A DNA stretch of 5,253 nt from Chloroflexota bacterium (GCA_022561955.1 JADFQF010000147.1:1-5253); one strand, 5' to 3'. Positions 1 to 5,042 are shown, numbered from the stretch's first letter. The notes: generated by a model from the letters alone, not told the origin. Made by a program: numbers and translations.

Positions 1-42
1 TGACCGCCTTTTAAATTTTCGCAAATTGGTGGTAGTCACCAC
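1..42 (-). CDS. Possible 5' end of a divergent gene, running off the left edge
   Basis: Read on the minus strand, a very strong Shine-Dalgarno sequence AAGGAGGT (complement of 53-60) lies 10 bases before a GTG at 42-40, with a second GTG immediately after it. The frame is then open for 14 codons to the window edge, encoding roughly MVTTTNLRKFKRRS. The fragment is far too short to name, and its basic composition gives no family clue. The 10-base spacing is slightly long. Support is the SD quality and the gene-free stretch to its right, which would make 43-406 a divergent promoter region. It could equally be chance, with a pyrimidine-rich plus strand mimicking an SD. Confidence 0.3.
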   Translation of the reverse strand, partial: MVTTTNLRKFKRRS

Positions 43-88
43 GTCCTTGGTTACCTCCTTCTGATTCCAGGTCGTTCGTACACGTCGC

Positions 89-117
89 TCCTTCGACGAA
101 GGACTGCTGCCGCGGCA
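89..117. repeat. Pair of adjacent palindromes, possible operator
   Basis: TCCTTCG-A-CGAAGGA (89-103) is a perfect 7-base-arm inverted repeat with one central base. Four bases later comes the 10-base palindrome TGCCGCGGCA (108-117). They lie in the putative divergent intergenic region, inside the leader of the possible minus-strand gene. They could be regulator sites or RNA hairpins. No family can be assigned. Confidence 0.35.
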
Positions 118-136
118 ATGACTATCGCCTCTTGCT

Positions 137-165
137 ATTGAAACTTCATTACCTGCCTTTCCCAA
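137..165 (-). promoter_or_regulatory. Weak candidate promoter for the possible divergent gene
   Basis: On the minus strand, TTGGGA (complement of 160-165) is followed after 17 bases by TTCAAT (complement of 137-142). Each box matches the sigma70 consensus at 4 of 6 positions. Transcription would start near 130, giving a leader of about 90 bases that includes the 89-117 palindromes. Matches of this quality occur by chance. Confidence 0.18.
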
Positions 166-271
166 GAAAACTGGGTTATGCGCCTTTGAGAAGACCCTCG
201 AGAACGCCAACCATCGCGAGAGCGATTGCCCCTACTTGAATAAGGAGGGTCGCCGTGCAAATGCGGCTCTG

Positions 272-300
272 TTGACTGCCTTCCCGCGCGGCCTTACAAT
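272..300 (+). promoter_or_regulatory. Sigma70-type promoter for the PAL-like/methyltransferase/ComF genes
   Basis: TTGACT (272-277) and TACAAT (295-300) each match the consensus at 5 of 6 positions and are exactly 17 bases apart. Transcription would start near 307, leaving a leader of about 100 bases before the ATG at 407. Because the promoter lies downstream of the alternative TTG start at 236, it argues that the propeller begins at 407. Confidence 0.6.
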
Positions 301-354
301 CGCCCTGCTCAGGCATCGAATGGTGCGCATACCAGGGTACGGGCCCGGTGACCA

Positions 355-386
355 CCCCCGCACCCCAGACCCTTTACCCCGAACCC
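355..386 (-). other. Five-tract G-quadruplex motif on the template strand of the leader
   Basis: The plus strand carries five cytosine runs at 355-359, 363-366, 370-372, 377-380 and 384-386, separated by 3, 3, 4 and 3 bases. The minus strand, which is the template for the downstream genes, therefore fits the G3+N1-7 rule with one tract to spare. It lies about 50 bases after the predicted transcription start. The transcript itself would be C-rich and largely unstructured. Confidence 0.55.
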
Positions 387-395
387 TATATGGTT

Positions 396-402
396 GGAGG
401 AG
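396..402 (+). promoter_or_regulatory. Ribosome binding site fixing the start of the PAL-like gene
   Basis: GGAGGAG ends 4 bases before the ATG at 407. It is the best SD match in front of any in-frame start of this gene and separates 407 from the TTG at 236. Confidence 0.75.
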
Positions 403-406
403 CGAA

Positions 407-1273
407 ATGGCCGTCTTAGGATATGGCGACTACAGGTACGAACGAGTGCCTTCCTGGCCCAACATGCCCAAGTATTGGGAGTTCGGACTGGCGTCGGACG
501 GGGCCGTCAACTCCAAGGACGAGGTCCACATCTTTAGCCGCGGCGACCATCCGTTGACGATATGGGACACCGACGGAAACTTCATCTCGTCGTGGGGCGA
601 GGGCACGTTCTCGGCGAATCCCCACGGAATCTATATCACGCCCGAGGACAATATCTGGCTCGTGGACCGCGACTACCACATCGCGACGGAGTATTCGCCG
701 GGCGGCAAGCCTCTTCGCACGCTGGGAAGCAAGCTGGCGCCGTCGCCGTCCTTCCAGGGCATGCCCTTCAACATGCCGTCGGGAATCGCGATCGCGCCCG
801 ACGGGAACATGTTCGTCTCGGACGGCTATGGCGGACACCGGGTGCACAAGTTCAGCCCGGACGGAGAGCTGCTGCTTTCGTGGGGCACGCAGGGCACCGG
901 GTCGGGGCAGTTTGCCCTGCTGCACAACATCTGGGTCGACAGCCGGAACCGGGTCTTCATCTGCGACCGCGAGAACGACCTCATCCAGATCTTCGACGAC
1001 CAGGGTAACTTCCTCGAACAGTGGACGGACCTGGTGCGGCCGGGCGACGTCTGGTTCCTGAACGACATCGTCTACGTCATAGAGTCCGGTCCCGAGGGCG
1101 GAGTGAGTATCTGGGACCTGGACGGCAACGTACTTTCGCGCTGGCATGTAAACGAGCCTGCGGGCGAAGGCACGATTCTCGGCGGTCACGGCATTACCGT
1201 CGATTCCCATGGCAGCATCTACGTGACCGAGATCGGCAGCGGCAACAGGGTCTCCAAGTTCGTGCGAGTCTAG
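407..1273 (+). CDS. NHL-repeat six-bladed propeller, peptidyl-alpha-hydroxyglycine alpha-amidating lyase (PAL)-like
   Basis: This 288-residue protein is one six-bladed beta-propeller. Blades lie near residues 28-63, 73-107, 124-160, 173-207 and 210-246; the last (260-288) is probably closed by the N-terminal strand. From memory of rat PAL, the active site is recognisable. FSRGDH (R45) matches catalytic R533. Zinc-ligand histidines match H73 (PHGI), H173 (LHNI) and H261 (GHGI). VSDGYGG (Y141) matches catalytic Y654. The Met two residues before the third histidine is Gly259 here. PAL cleaves peptidyl-alpha-hydroxyglycine to an amidated peptide and glyoxylate, but bacterial relatives are mostly uncharacterised, so the substrate is unknown. 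No signal peptide is visible, implying a cytosolic protein, and no partner monooxygenase gene is in the window. An in-frame extension to TTG 236 exists, but a promoter lies inside it and the SD favours 407. The gene heads a tight run with the methyltransferase 23 bases on. The fold is sure; the enzymatic role is not. Confidence 0.88.
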   Translation: MAVLGYGDYRYERVPSWPNMPKYWEFGLASDGAVNSKDEVHIFSRGDHPLTIWDTDGNFISSWGEGTFSANPHGIYITPEDNIWLVDRDYHIATEYSPGGKPLRTLGSKLAPSPSFQGMPFNMPSGIAIAPDGNMFVSDGYGGHRVHKFSPDGELLLSWGTQGTGSGQFALLHNIWVDSRNRVFICDRENDLIQIFDDQGNFLEQWTDLVRPGDVWFLNDIVYVIESGPEGGVSIWDLDGNVLSRWHVNEPAGEGTILGGHGITVDSHGSIYVTEIGSGNRVSKFVRV

Positions 1274-1296
1274 GTCGGTGCAGACCGTGAAACGCC

Positions 1297-2118
1297 ATGC
1301 CGCTCGACCCGCATAGGGAAGCCAACAGGCTGAATTGGGAAGACCGAGTCCCCATTCACCTGAAGTCGCGGGAATACGAAGACTTTGCCTCCGACCCGCG
1401 GAAGCTCAGCCGCGTAGTCGAGTTCGACAGCGAGGAGCTTGGCGACGTGCGCGGCAAGTCGTTGCTGCACCTGCAGTGCCACATCGGACGGGACACCCTA
1501 TCGTGGGCGAAGCTCGGCGCGACCGTCACGGGCGTCGATTTTTCTCCCCGCGCCATCGAGGCTGCTAAGAAGCTGAGTGAGGTAAGCGGCGTTCCCGGCC
1601 GATTTATCGAGTCGGAGCTTTACGACGCTCCGACTGTTCTGAGCGAAGAGTTCGACATCGTATATACCGGTGTGGGCGCCCTATGCTGGCTGCCGGACAT
1701 CAGGCGCTGGGCCGATGTCGTGGCGGGCTTCCTGAAGCCTGGCGGCGTGTTCTACATTCGAGAGGGCCATCCAATCATGTGGTCCCTGGACGACGAGCGG
1801 GAAGACGAGGCGCTTGTCATCGGATTCCCATACTTCGAGACGGCTGAGCCGACGCGATTCGACGGCGACACAACCTATATGGGAGACGGCTCGAAGCTGG
1901 AGCATACGACGACCTACGAGTGGAATCATGGCCTCGGGGAGATTGTCTCGGCGTTGCTGGACGTCGGGCTTCGCATCGAGTCGCTAAAAGAGTACCGGTT
2001 CTGCGATTGGCAATCCCGGCCGACAATGCAGCAGGGCGACGACGGCCACTGGCGCTTGCCGCACAACACCGAGCGCCTGCCGCTGATGTACTCGCTGCGG
2101 GCCGTTAAGGATGAATAG
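1297..2118 (+). CDS. Class I SAM-dependent methyltransferase
   Basis: This 273-residue cytosolic protein has a Rossmann methyltransferase domain in its first two thirds. Motif I is LLHLQCHIGRDTLSWA (56-71), a variant of the usual E/DxGxGxG loop in which His and Arg replace glycines. VTGVDFS (77-83) supplies the acidic residue (D81) expected to bind the SAM ribose. FDIVYTGVGALCWLPD (119-134) is the motif IV region and FLKPGGVFYIREGHP (145-159) the post-motif strand. The C-terminal third, with TTTYEWNHGLGEIVSALL (204-221) and an HWRLPHNTERLPLMYSL (251-267) tail, is the probable substrate cap. The methyl acceptor cannot be read from sequence; a small molecule is likelier than nucleic acid or protein. 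The ATG has no good SD (only GTGAAA before it) and probably relies on translation from the propeller gene 23 bases upstream. Its last 8 bases overlap the ComF gene. The family is firm, the substrate unknown. Confidence 0.88.
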   Translation: MPLDPHREANRLNWEDRVPIHLKSREYEDFASDPRKLSRVVEFDSEELGDVRGKSLLHLQCHIGRDTLSWAKLGATVTGVDFSPRAIEAAKKLSEVSGVPGRFIESELYDAPTVLSEEFDIVYTGVGALCWLPDIRRWADVVAGFLKPGGVFYIREGHPIMWSLDDEREDEALVIGFPYFETAEPTRFDGDTTYMGDGSKLEHTTTYEWNHGLGEIVSALLDVGLRIESLKEYRFCDWQSRPTMQQGDDGHWRLPHNTERLPLMYSLRAVKDE

Positions 2119-2800
2119 CCTCGTCCGGCAGGCCGCGAGTTCCATATTAGACCTCATCTTGCCCCTGACTTGCGCCGTTTGCAGCAAGGAGGGCCGGTAC
2201 CTTTGCATCGAGTGCGAGGCGGGGCTGACCAGGCTCGAAAGGCCCTACTGTCCCAAGTGCGCCGAGCCCGAGTGCGAAGGCCTGTGCGAGCGCTGTATCG
2301 GCCTCGATCCACGCATAGACAGCATCCGGGCCCCGTATCGCTATCTGGGCGCGGTGAGACACATGGCCCACGAGCTCAAGTACAGAAATCTTCGAGCGGC
2401 CGCGCCGACTCTGGGCGGCCTGATGGCGGACTATCTTTTGAGCAATCCCGTGCCCGCCGACGTCATCGTCCCGGTGCCCCTGCACTCCAGGCGAGAGCGG
2501 CAGCGGGGTTACAACCAGTCGCTGTTGCTTGCGAGGGAGATCGGCGGGCGCTGTGGAACCGAGGTCGACGGCTCGCTACTGCGCCGGACGAAAAACACAC
2601 CGCCCCAGGTGGAGATGGACTCGCCGGAGGACAGGAGGGCCAACATGTCCGACTCCTTTCGGTGCGATTCGAGTCTCGATGGACTCGGCGTATTGCTGGT
2701 AGATGACATCGTAACGACGGGCAGCACCATGTTCGCCTGCGCCGACGCACTCAAGGACGCGGGCGCCGCGTCGGTCTGGGGCCTCGCCCTGGCGCGGTAG
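2111..2800 (+). CDS. comF: ComF-family phosphoribosyltransferase-fold protein with N-terminal zinc finger
   Basis: This 229-residue protein, of normal family length, has two parts. A cysteine-rich N-terminus (C21, C24, C32, C35, C47, C50, C55, C59, C62) forms the zinc-finger-like region typical of ComF/GntX proteins. A type I phosphoribosyltransferase domain follows, with the family segment PVPLHSRRERQRGYNQS (121-137), KNTPPQVEM (161-169) and the PRPP-binding loop VLLVDDIVTTGSTM (194-207). In Bacillus subtilis ComF takes part in DNA uptake during competence, while the Escherichia coli relative GntX (YhgH) is needed to use DNA as nutrient; a reaction is not established. The ATG lies within the methyltransferase's final codons (8-base overlap), with AAGG directly abutting it, so translational coupling is likely. 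No other competence gene is in the window, and the symbol only labels the family. The stop is followed by a 150-base gap. Confidence 0.92.
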   Translation: MNSLVRQAASSILDLILPLTCAVCSKEGRYLCIECEAGLTRLERPYCPKCAEPECEGLCERCIGLDPRIDSIRAPYRYLGAVRHMAHELKYRNLRAAAPTLGGLMADYLLSNPVPADVIVPVPLHSRRERQRGYNQSLLLAREIGGRCGTEVDGSLLRRTKNTPPQVEMDSPEDRRANMSDSFRCDSSLDGLGVLLVDDIVTTGSTMFACADALKDAGAASVWGLALAR

Positions 2801-2950
2801 GTGGTGGCCCATTCAAGGCCGGTGTTTGGCCCTTTCCTGACATCTCTCCATGGTGAGGGAAAAAACATATTACCGTCCCGAAGTCGAATGGAAAAGCAGC
2901 GGTTGTGGTCGAGGGAATCTGATGAGTCCCCCAACAGAGGAGTCGATGGC
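2801..2950. other. Gap between the ComF and DM13 genes
   Basis: An in-frame GTG directly after the ComF stop could in principle extend the DM13 protein by 50 residues. That extension (MVAHSRPVFG...) is polar and would bury the hydrophobic signal anchor. A weak hairpin with one bulged base, AAGGCC-7-GGCC(C)TT (2815-2834), is the only terminator-like structure and lacks a T run. I found no promoter with two good boxes. Confidence 0.5.
2936..2942 (+). promoter_or_regulatory. Ribosome binding site for the DM13 gene
   Basis: AGAGGAG stands 8 bases before the ATG at 2951 and decides this start over GTG 2801 and ATG 2888 in the same frame. The nearby ATG at 2946 is out of frame. Confidence 0.7.
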
Positions 2951-3583
2951 ATGCTCAGTATAAAGCGCGTCCTCATAGTGGCGTTCGCGATCCTGATTAT
3001 TCCCGCCGCTGCCGCAGCGTGGTGGTTGCTGTCACCTCTGCTGGTCGACGAGGAGGTCGATGAGAAGTTTCCCTTTTCGGCGCAAGCGCTGGTTCCCGCT
3101 GACATGACCCGCGGGGAGGTCGAACAGAAAATGGTTGAAGCGGAGATGATCAATATTCAGGCTTCTGAAACCATGGCCGAGGCAACTATGATGACCACCG
3201 GCGGCGCGAGCGACGACGCATCGCAGCTCGTCAGGTTAAAGGTAGGGGGCTTTAGGGACGCCGACGCCTTTCACAAGGGCAGCGGAACCGCGACGATTTA
3301 CGAGGGGAAGGAAGGCCTTCGCGTGCTTAGACTGGAAGATTTTAGGGTAACGAACGGTCCTGAGCTGCACGTGATCCTGTCGCCTTCCGCAAATCCCCGG
3401 AGTCGCGACGAGGTGACTTCTTCGGGATACGTTGACCTCGGCAAGCTGAAGGGCAACGTAGGCAACCAGAACTACGCCATCCCGGAGGGCGTTGAGATAT
3501 CAGAGATGGCCAGCGTCGTGATCTATTGCAAGCCGTTCCACGTCATCTTCAGCGTGGCGACGCTTGAGGATGCGGCGAATTAG
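2951..3583 (+). CDS. Membrane-anchored DM13-domain protein
   Basis: This 210-residue protein starts with a short basic segment (MLSIKR) and a hydrophobic helix (about residues 7-29), a signal anchor or uncleaved signal that would place the rest outside the cytoplasmic membrane. There is no lipobox cysteine. A linker rich in acidic residues and methionine follows (32-96). The DM13 domain spans about 97-206, with GGFRDADAFHKGSGTATIY (99-117), VLRLEDFRVTNGPELHVIL (125-143), DLGKLKGNVGNQNYAIP (162-178) and VVIYCKPFHVIF (189-200). Cys193, the only cysteine, is the invariant family cysteine, which has led others to propose a redox or electron-transfer role; this is unproven in bacteria. The chosen ATG has a good SD and puts the hydrophobic helix at the N-terminus. 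The gene stands apart from its neighbours by 150 and 129 bases, so it may be its own unit. The domain call is firm; function is unknown. Confidence 0.85.
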   Translation: MLSIKRVLIVAFAILIIPAAAAAWWLLSPLLVDEEVDEKFPFSAQALVPADMTRGEVEQKMVEAEMINIQASETMAEATMMTTGGASDDASQLVRLKVGGFRDADAFHKGSGTATIYEGKEGLRVLRLEDFRVTNGPELHVILSPSANPRSRDEVTSSGYVDLGKLKGNVGNQNYAIPEGVEISEMASVVIYCKPFHVIFSVATLEDAAN

Positions 3584-3593
3584 CGCGGTCTGA

Positions 3594-3607
3594 GCAACGC
3601 CCGTTGC
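3594..3607. repeat. Short perfect inverted repeat after the DM13 gene
   Basis: GCAACG-CC-CGTTGC is a 6-base perfect inverted repeat 10 bases beyond the DM13 stop. No T run follows directly (the T-rich stretch is at 3641-3649), so it is not a standard intrinsic terminator. Its right arm overlaps the candidate -35 box at 3604, so an operator is possible. Confidence 0.35.
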
Positions 3608-3632
3608 CGAGGCACTAAATTCCCGACAAAAT
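3604..3632 (+). promoter_or_regulatory. Weak candidate promoter for the DUF917 gene
   Basis: TTGCCG (3604-3609) and CAAAAT (3627-3632) each match sigma70 boxes at 4 of 6 positions with 17-base spacing. Transcription would begin near 3639, about 74 bases before the ATG. The 129-base gap makes a promoter plausible, but the boxes are mediocre. Confidence 0.28.
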
Positions 3633-3712
3633 AGTGGAACTCTTTTTCTGTTCGAAGATGGCAGTGCACAGCGGATTTTCCGAGGGTTCAAGTTGATGAG
3701 AAAGCTAAACAA

Positions 3713-4783
3713 ATGTGGCAGCTAGTTGAGGACGATCTCGAATCGATAGCCATCGGCGCCGGGATTCTCGGCACGGGCGGCGGCGGCAATCCCTATATCG
3801 GGCGGCTCAGGGCACGACAGGCGATACGCGAGCACGGCCCGGTTAACGTTCTCTCGCCCGAGGAGCTCACCGACGAAGACCGCATCATATGCGTCGGCGG
3901 CATCGGCGCGCCCACCGTCGGCATCGAGAAGCTTCGCGATTATCAGTCCTACACCGCGTTGCGGGCCATCGAGGAGTACACCGGCGAGAAGGCCACGGCC
4001 ATCATCTCCAACGAGATCGGCGGCAGCAACTCCCTCGAGCCATTGATTCCGGCTGCCATAGCCGGCCTTCCCGTCGTCGATGCCGACGGCATGGGGCGGG
4101 CCTTTCCGGAGTTCCAGATGAAGACGTTCTTCGTCTACGGCGTGCCGTGCACACCCATGGTGATATGCGACGAGAAGGGCAACACCGCGATCATCACCGA
4201 GGCCCTGAATCCAAAATGGGTTGAGCGCATGGCCCGCGCCGTGACGATACAGATGGGCAGCATCGCGTGCTATGCCGTGGCACCGATGTCGGCGGAGCAG
4301 GTCCGAAACACGGCGGTCCTGCACTCCCTTACACTGGCGAAGTCGCTGGGCGAGGCCGTCCGGGGCGCCCGACGGCGGAGCGAGGACACTACCTCCGCTA
4401 TCCTGGGGACCTGCGGAGGAAAGGTGCTGTTCCAGGGGAAGATCGTTGACGTCGATAGACGGACAACCGCCGGCTTTGCCAGGGGTAAGGTCGAACTGGA
4501 GGGCATCAACGCATTCGCAGGCGGTAGGCTGGAGATCGAGTTCCAGAACGAGAACCTGGTAGCCAGATTAGACGGTAAGGTGGTCTGCATCGTGCCCGAC
4601 CTCATATGTATTGTCGACCTCGAGCGGGGCGAGCCTATCACGACTGAGCTCCTGCGTTACGGCTTCCGCGTGACGGTGTTGGGATTTCCCGCACCTGCGC
4701 TCTGGACGACCGATGCGGGCCTCCAGGTGGCCGGTCCGCAGGCCTTCGGGTATGATCTCGACTATGCGCCGCTCGTGGTGTAG
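3713..4783 (+). CDS. DUF917 / S-methyl-thiohydantoin desulfurase family protein
   Basis: This 356-residue protein matches the whole usual length of the DUF917 family, which Pfam, as I recall, renamed S-Me-THD (N- and C-terminal domains). The glycine loop GILGTGGGGNPYIG (17-30) near the N-terminus is the family signature. It is followed by CVGGIGAPTVG (60-70), NEIGGSNSLEPL (100-111) and DADGMGRAFPEFQMKTF (123-139). The C-terminal domain has INAFAGGRLEIEFQNEN (265-281) and ends in GPQAFGYDLDYAPLVV (341-356). No signal peptide or membrane segment is seen, so it should be cytosolic. Family members often sit beside hydantoinase/oxoprolinase genes and are linked to hydantoin-type ring metabolism; no such gene lies here, so the substrate is open. 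The ATG is the first start in its frame after a stop at 3632, with only a weak purine-rich SD (GAGAAAG, 8 bases before). The membership is firm, the reaction inferred from the family name. Confidence 0.88.
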   Translation: MWQLVEDDLESIAIGAGILGTGGGGNPYIGRLRARQAIREHGPVNVLSPEELTDEDRIICVGGIGAPTVGIEKLRDYQSYTALRAIEEYTGEKATAIISNEIGGSNSLEPLIPAAIAGLPVVDADGMGRAFPEFQMKTFFVYGVPCTPMVICDEKGNTAIITEALNPKWVERMARAVTIQMGSIACYAVAPMSAEQVRNTAVLHSLTLAKSLGEAVRGARRRSEDTTSAILGTCGGKVLFQGKIVDVDRRTTAGFARGKVELEGINAFAGGRLEIEFQNENLVARLDGKVVCIVPDLICIVDLERGEPITTELLRYGFRVTVLGFPAPALWTTDAGLQVAGPQAFGYDLDYAPLVV

Positions 4784-4820
4784 TTGGGAAAGCTCGTGAA
4801 GTTCCTCCCTCCCCTCGCGG

Positions 4821-4867
4821 TCCGATGCATCCGCCTCAGGCGGAAGATAATCCTCATAGGAGTCGGA
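4821..4867. repeat. TCCGA-bounded palindromic block 1 (in copy A)
   Basis: This 47-base block starts TCCGA and ends TCGGA. It contains TCCGATGCA, then the hairpin TCCGCC-TCA-GGCGGA (4830-4844), then a segment AGATAA...AGGAGTCGGA that resembles the last unit of block 2 (5103-5131). Copy B lacks it at this position and instead has about 14 extra bases that complete a GGGAGGGAG hairpin arm, so here insertion appears combined with a small deletion. Confidence 0.6.
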
Positions 4868-4897
4868 GGAGGGGGCGGCGATTCACCCTCATCCCAA

Positions 4898-4920
4898 CCT
4901 TCTCCCGTCAAGGGAGAAGG
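4898..4920. terminator. Strong hairpin downstream of the DUF917 gene, possible terminator
   Basis: CCTTCTCCC-GTCAA-GGGAGAAGG forms a perfect 9-base stem about 115 bases after the DUF917 stop. No T run follows it (GGTATTGTGG does), so intrinsic termination is doubtful. It is part of repeat copy A and may serve only as a structural stop or mRNA end stabiliser. Confidence 0.25.
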
Positions 4921-4923
4921 GGT

Positions 4924-4987
4924 ATTGTGGTATAGACCGGGCACATGGGTAACACATTGGGCATGTTGATGCGCTGCTCAACTACAG
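4924..4987. other. Spacer between the repeats, possibly an old insertion-sequence end
   Basis: The segment GACCGGGCACATGGGTAACA (4936-4955) recalls, from memory only, the ends or flanks of IS481-like elements in GC-rich genomes. No transposase remnant and no matching second end is visible, so this is a weak suggestion. Confidence 0.15.
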
Positions 4988-5004
4988 TCCTCCCTCCCCC
5001 GCGT

Positions 5005-5027
5005 GGGAGGGAGTTAGAGGGAGGGGG
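5005..5027 (+). other. G-quadruplex motif on the plus strand, overlapping a hairpin arm
   Basis: Four G-tracts (5005-5007, 5009-5011, 5019-5021, 5023-5027) with loops of 1, 7 and 1 bases fit the G3+N1-7 rule. The first two tracts are also the 3' arm of the 4990-5013 hairpin, so the two structures exclude each other. Confidence 0.45.
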
Positions 5028-5042
5028 CGACACTTCACCCTC

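Larger units (their letters stand above)
1..406. other. Intergenic region, probably divergent
   Basis: I see no convincing complete gene here. The stretch holds a possible minus-strand gene start (1-60), an exact inverted repeat TCCTTCG-A-CGAAGGA (89-103) and a 10-base palindrome TGCCGCGGCA (108-117). It also holds a small hairpin ATCGC-GAGA-GCGAT with a GNRA-type loop (213-226), a tiny SD-plus-ORF unit (242-275), a sigma70-type promoter (272-300) and a C-rich leader (355-386). The left part is less G+C-rich than the genes. Confidence 0.6.
4803..4923. repeat. Intergenic hairpin repeat, copy A
   Basis: The copy opens with TCCTCCCTCCCC (4803-4814) and closes with AGAAGGGGT (4915-4923), the same ends as copy B. 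It contains a palindromic block (4821-4867), the segment GAGGGGGCG...TTCACCCTC (4869-4890) and an uninterrupted terminal hairpin CCTTCTCCC-GTCAA-GGGAGAAGG (4898-4920; 9-base stem, 5-base loop). Over 55 bases (4869-4923) it matches copy B at 49 positions once B's two inserts are removed. Such CCCTC/GGGAG hairpins recall dispersed intergenic repeats in many GC-rich bacteria; genome-wide copy number cannot be seen here. Confidence 0.8.

Noticed and set aside
49..60. GGTTACCTCCTT resembling the 3' end of 16S rRNA
   Set aside because: Only the CCTCCTT core agrees; the upstream bases do not match the conserved 16S 3' region. A minus-strand SD explains it better.
416..1210. Minus-strand open frame of 264 codons opposite the propeller gene
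   Set aside because: It is a GC-rich shadow of a well-supported NHL gene. Its translation is rich in Arg, Val and Asp with no recognisable motif, and no SD lies before it.
2815..2834. AAGGCC-GGTGTTT-GGCC(C)TT as a terminator after the ComF gene
   Set aside because: The stem is short with a bulge and no T run follows.
2801..2950. GTG start directly after the ComF stop, extending the DM13 protein by 50 residues
   Set aside because: The extension is polar and would bury the signal anchor, while ATG 2951 has an AGAGGAG site at 8 bases.
2509..3153. Minus-strand open frame of 214 codons spanning the ComF end and DM13 start
   Set aside because: It covers parts of two real genes and their gap. The Ser/Arg-rich translation has no domain and no supporting SD.
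3686..3712. GGTTCAAG as a tRNA T-arm
   Set aside because: No acceptor, D or anticodon stems can be assembled around it.
3722..4324. Minus-strand open frame of 200 codons opposite the DUF917 gene
   Set aside because: Antisense shadow of a clear family member; low-complexity Asp/Gly/Ala/His composition.
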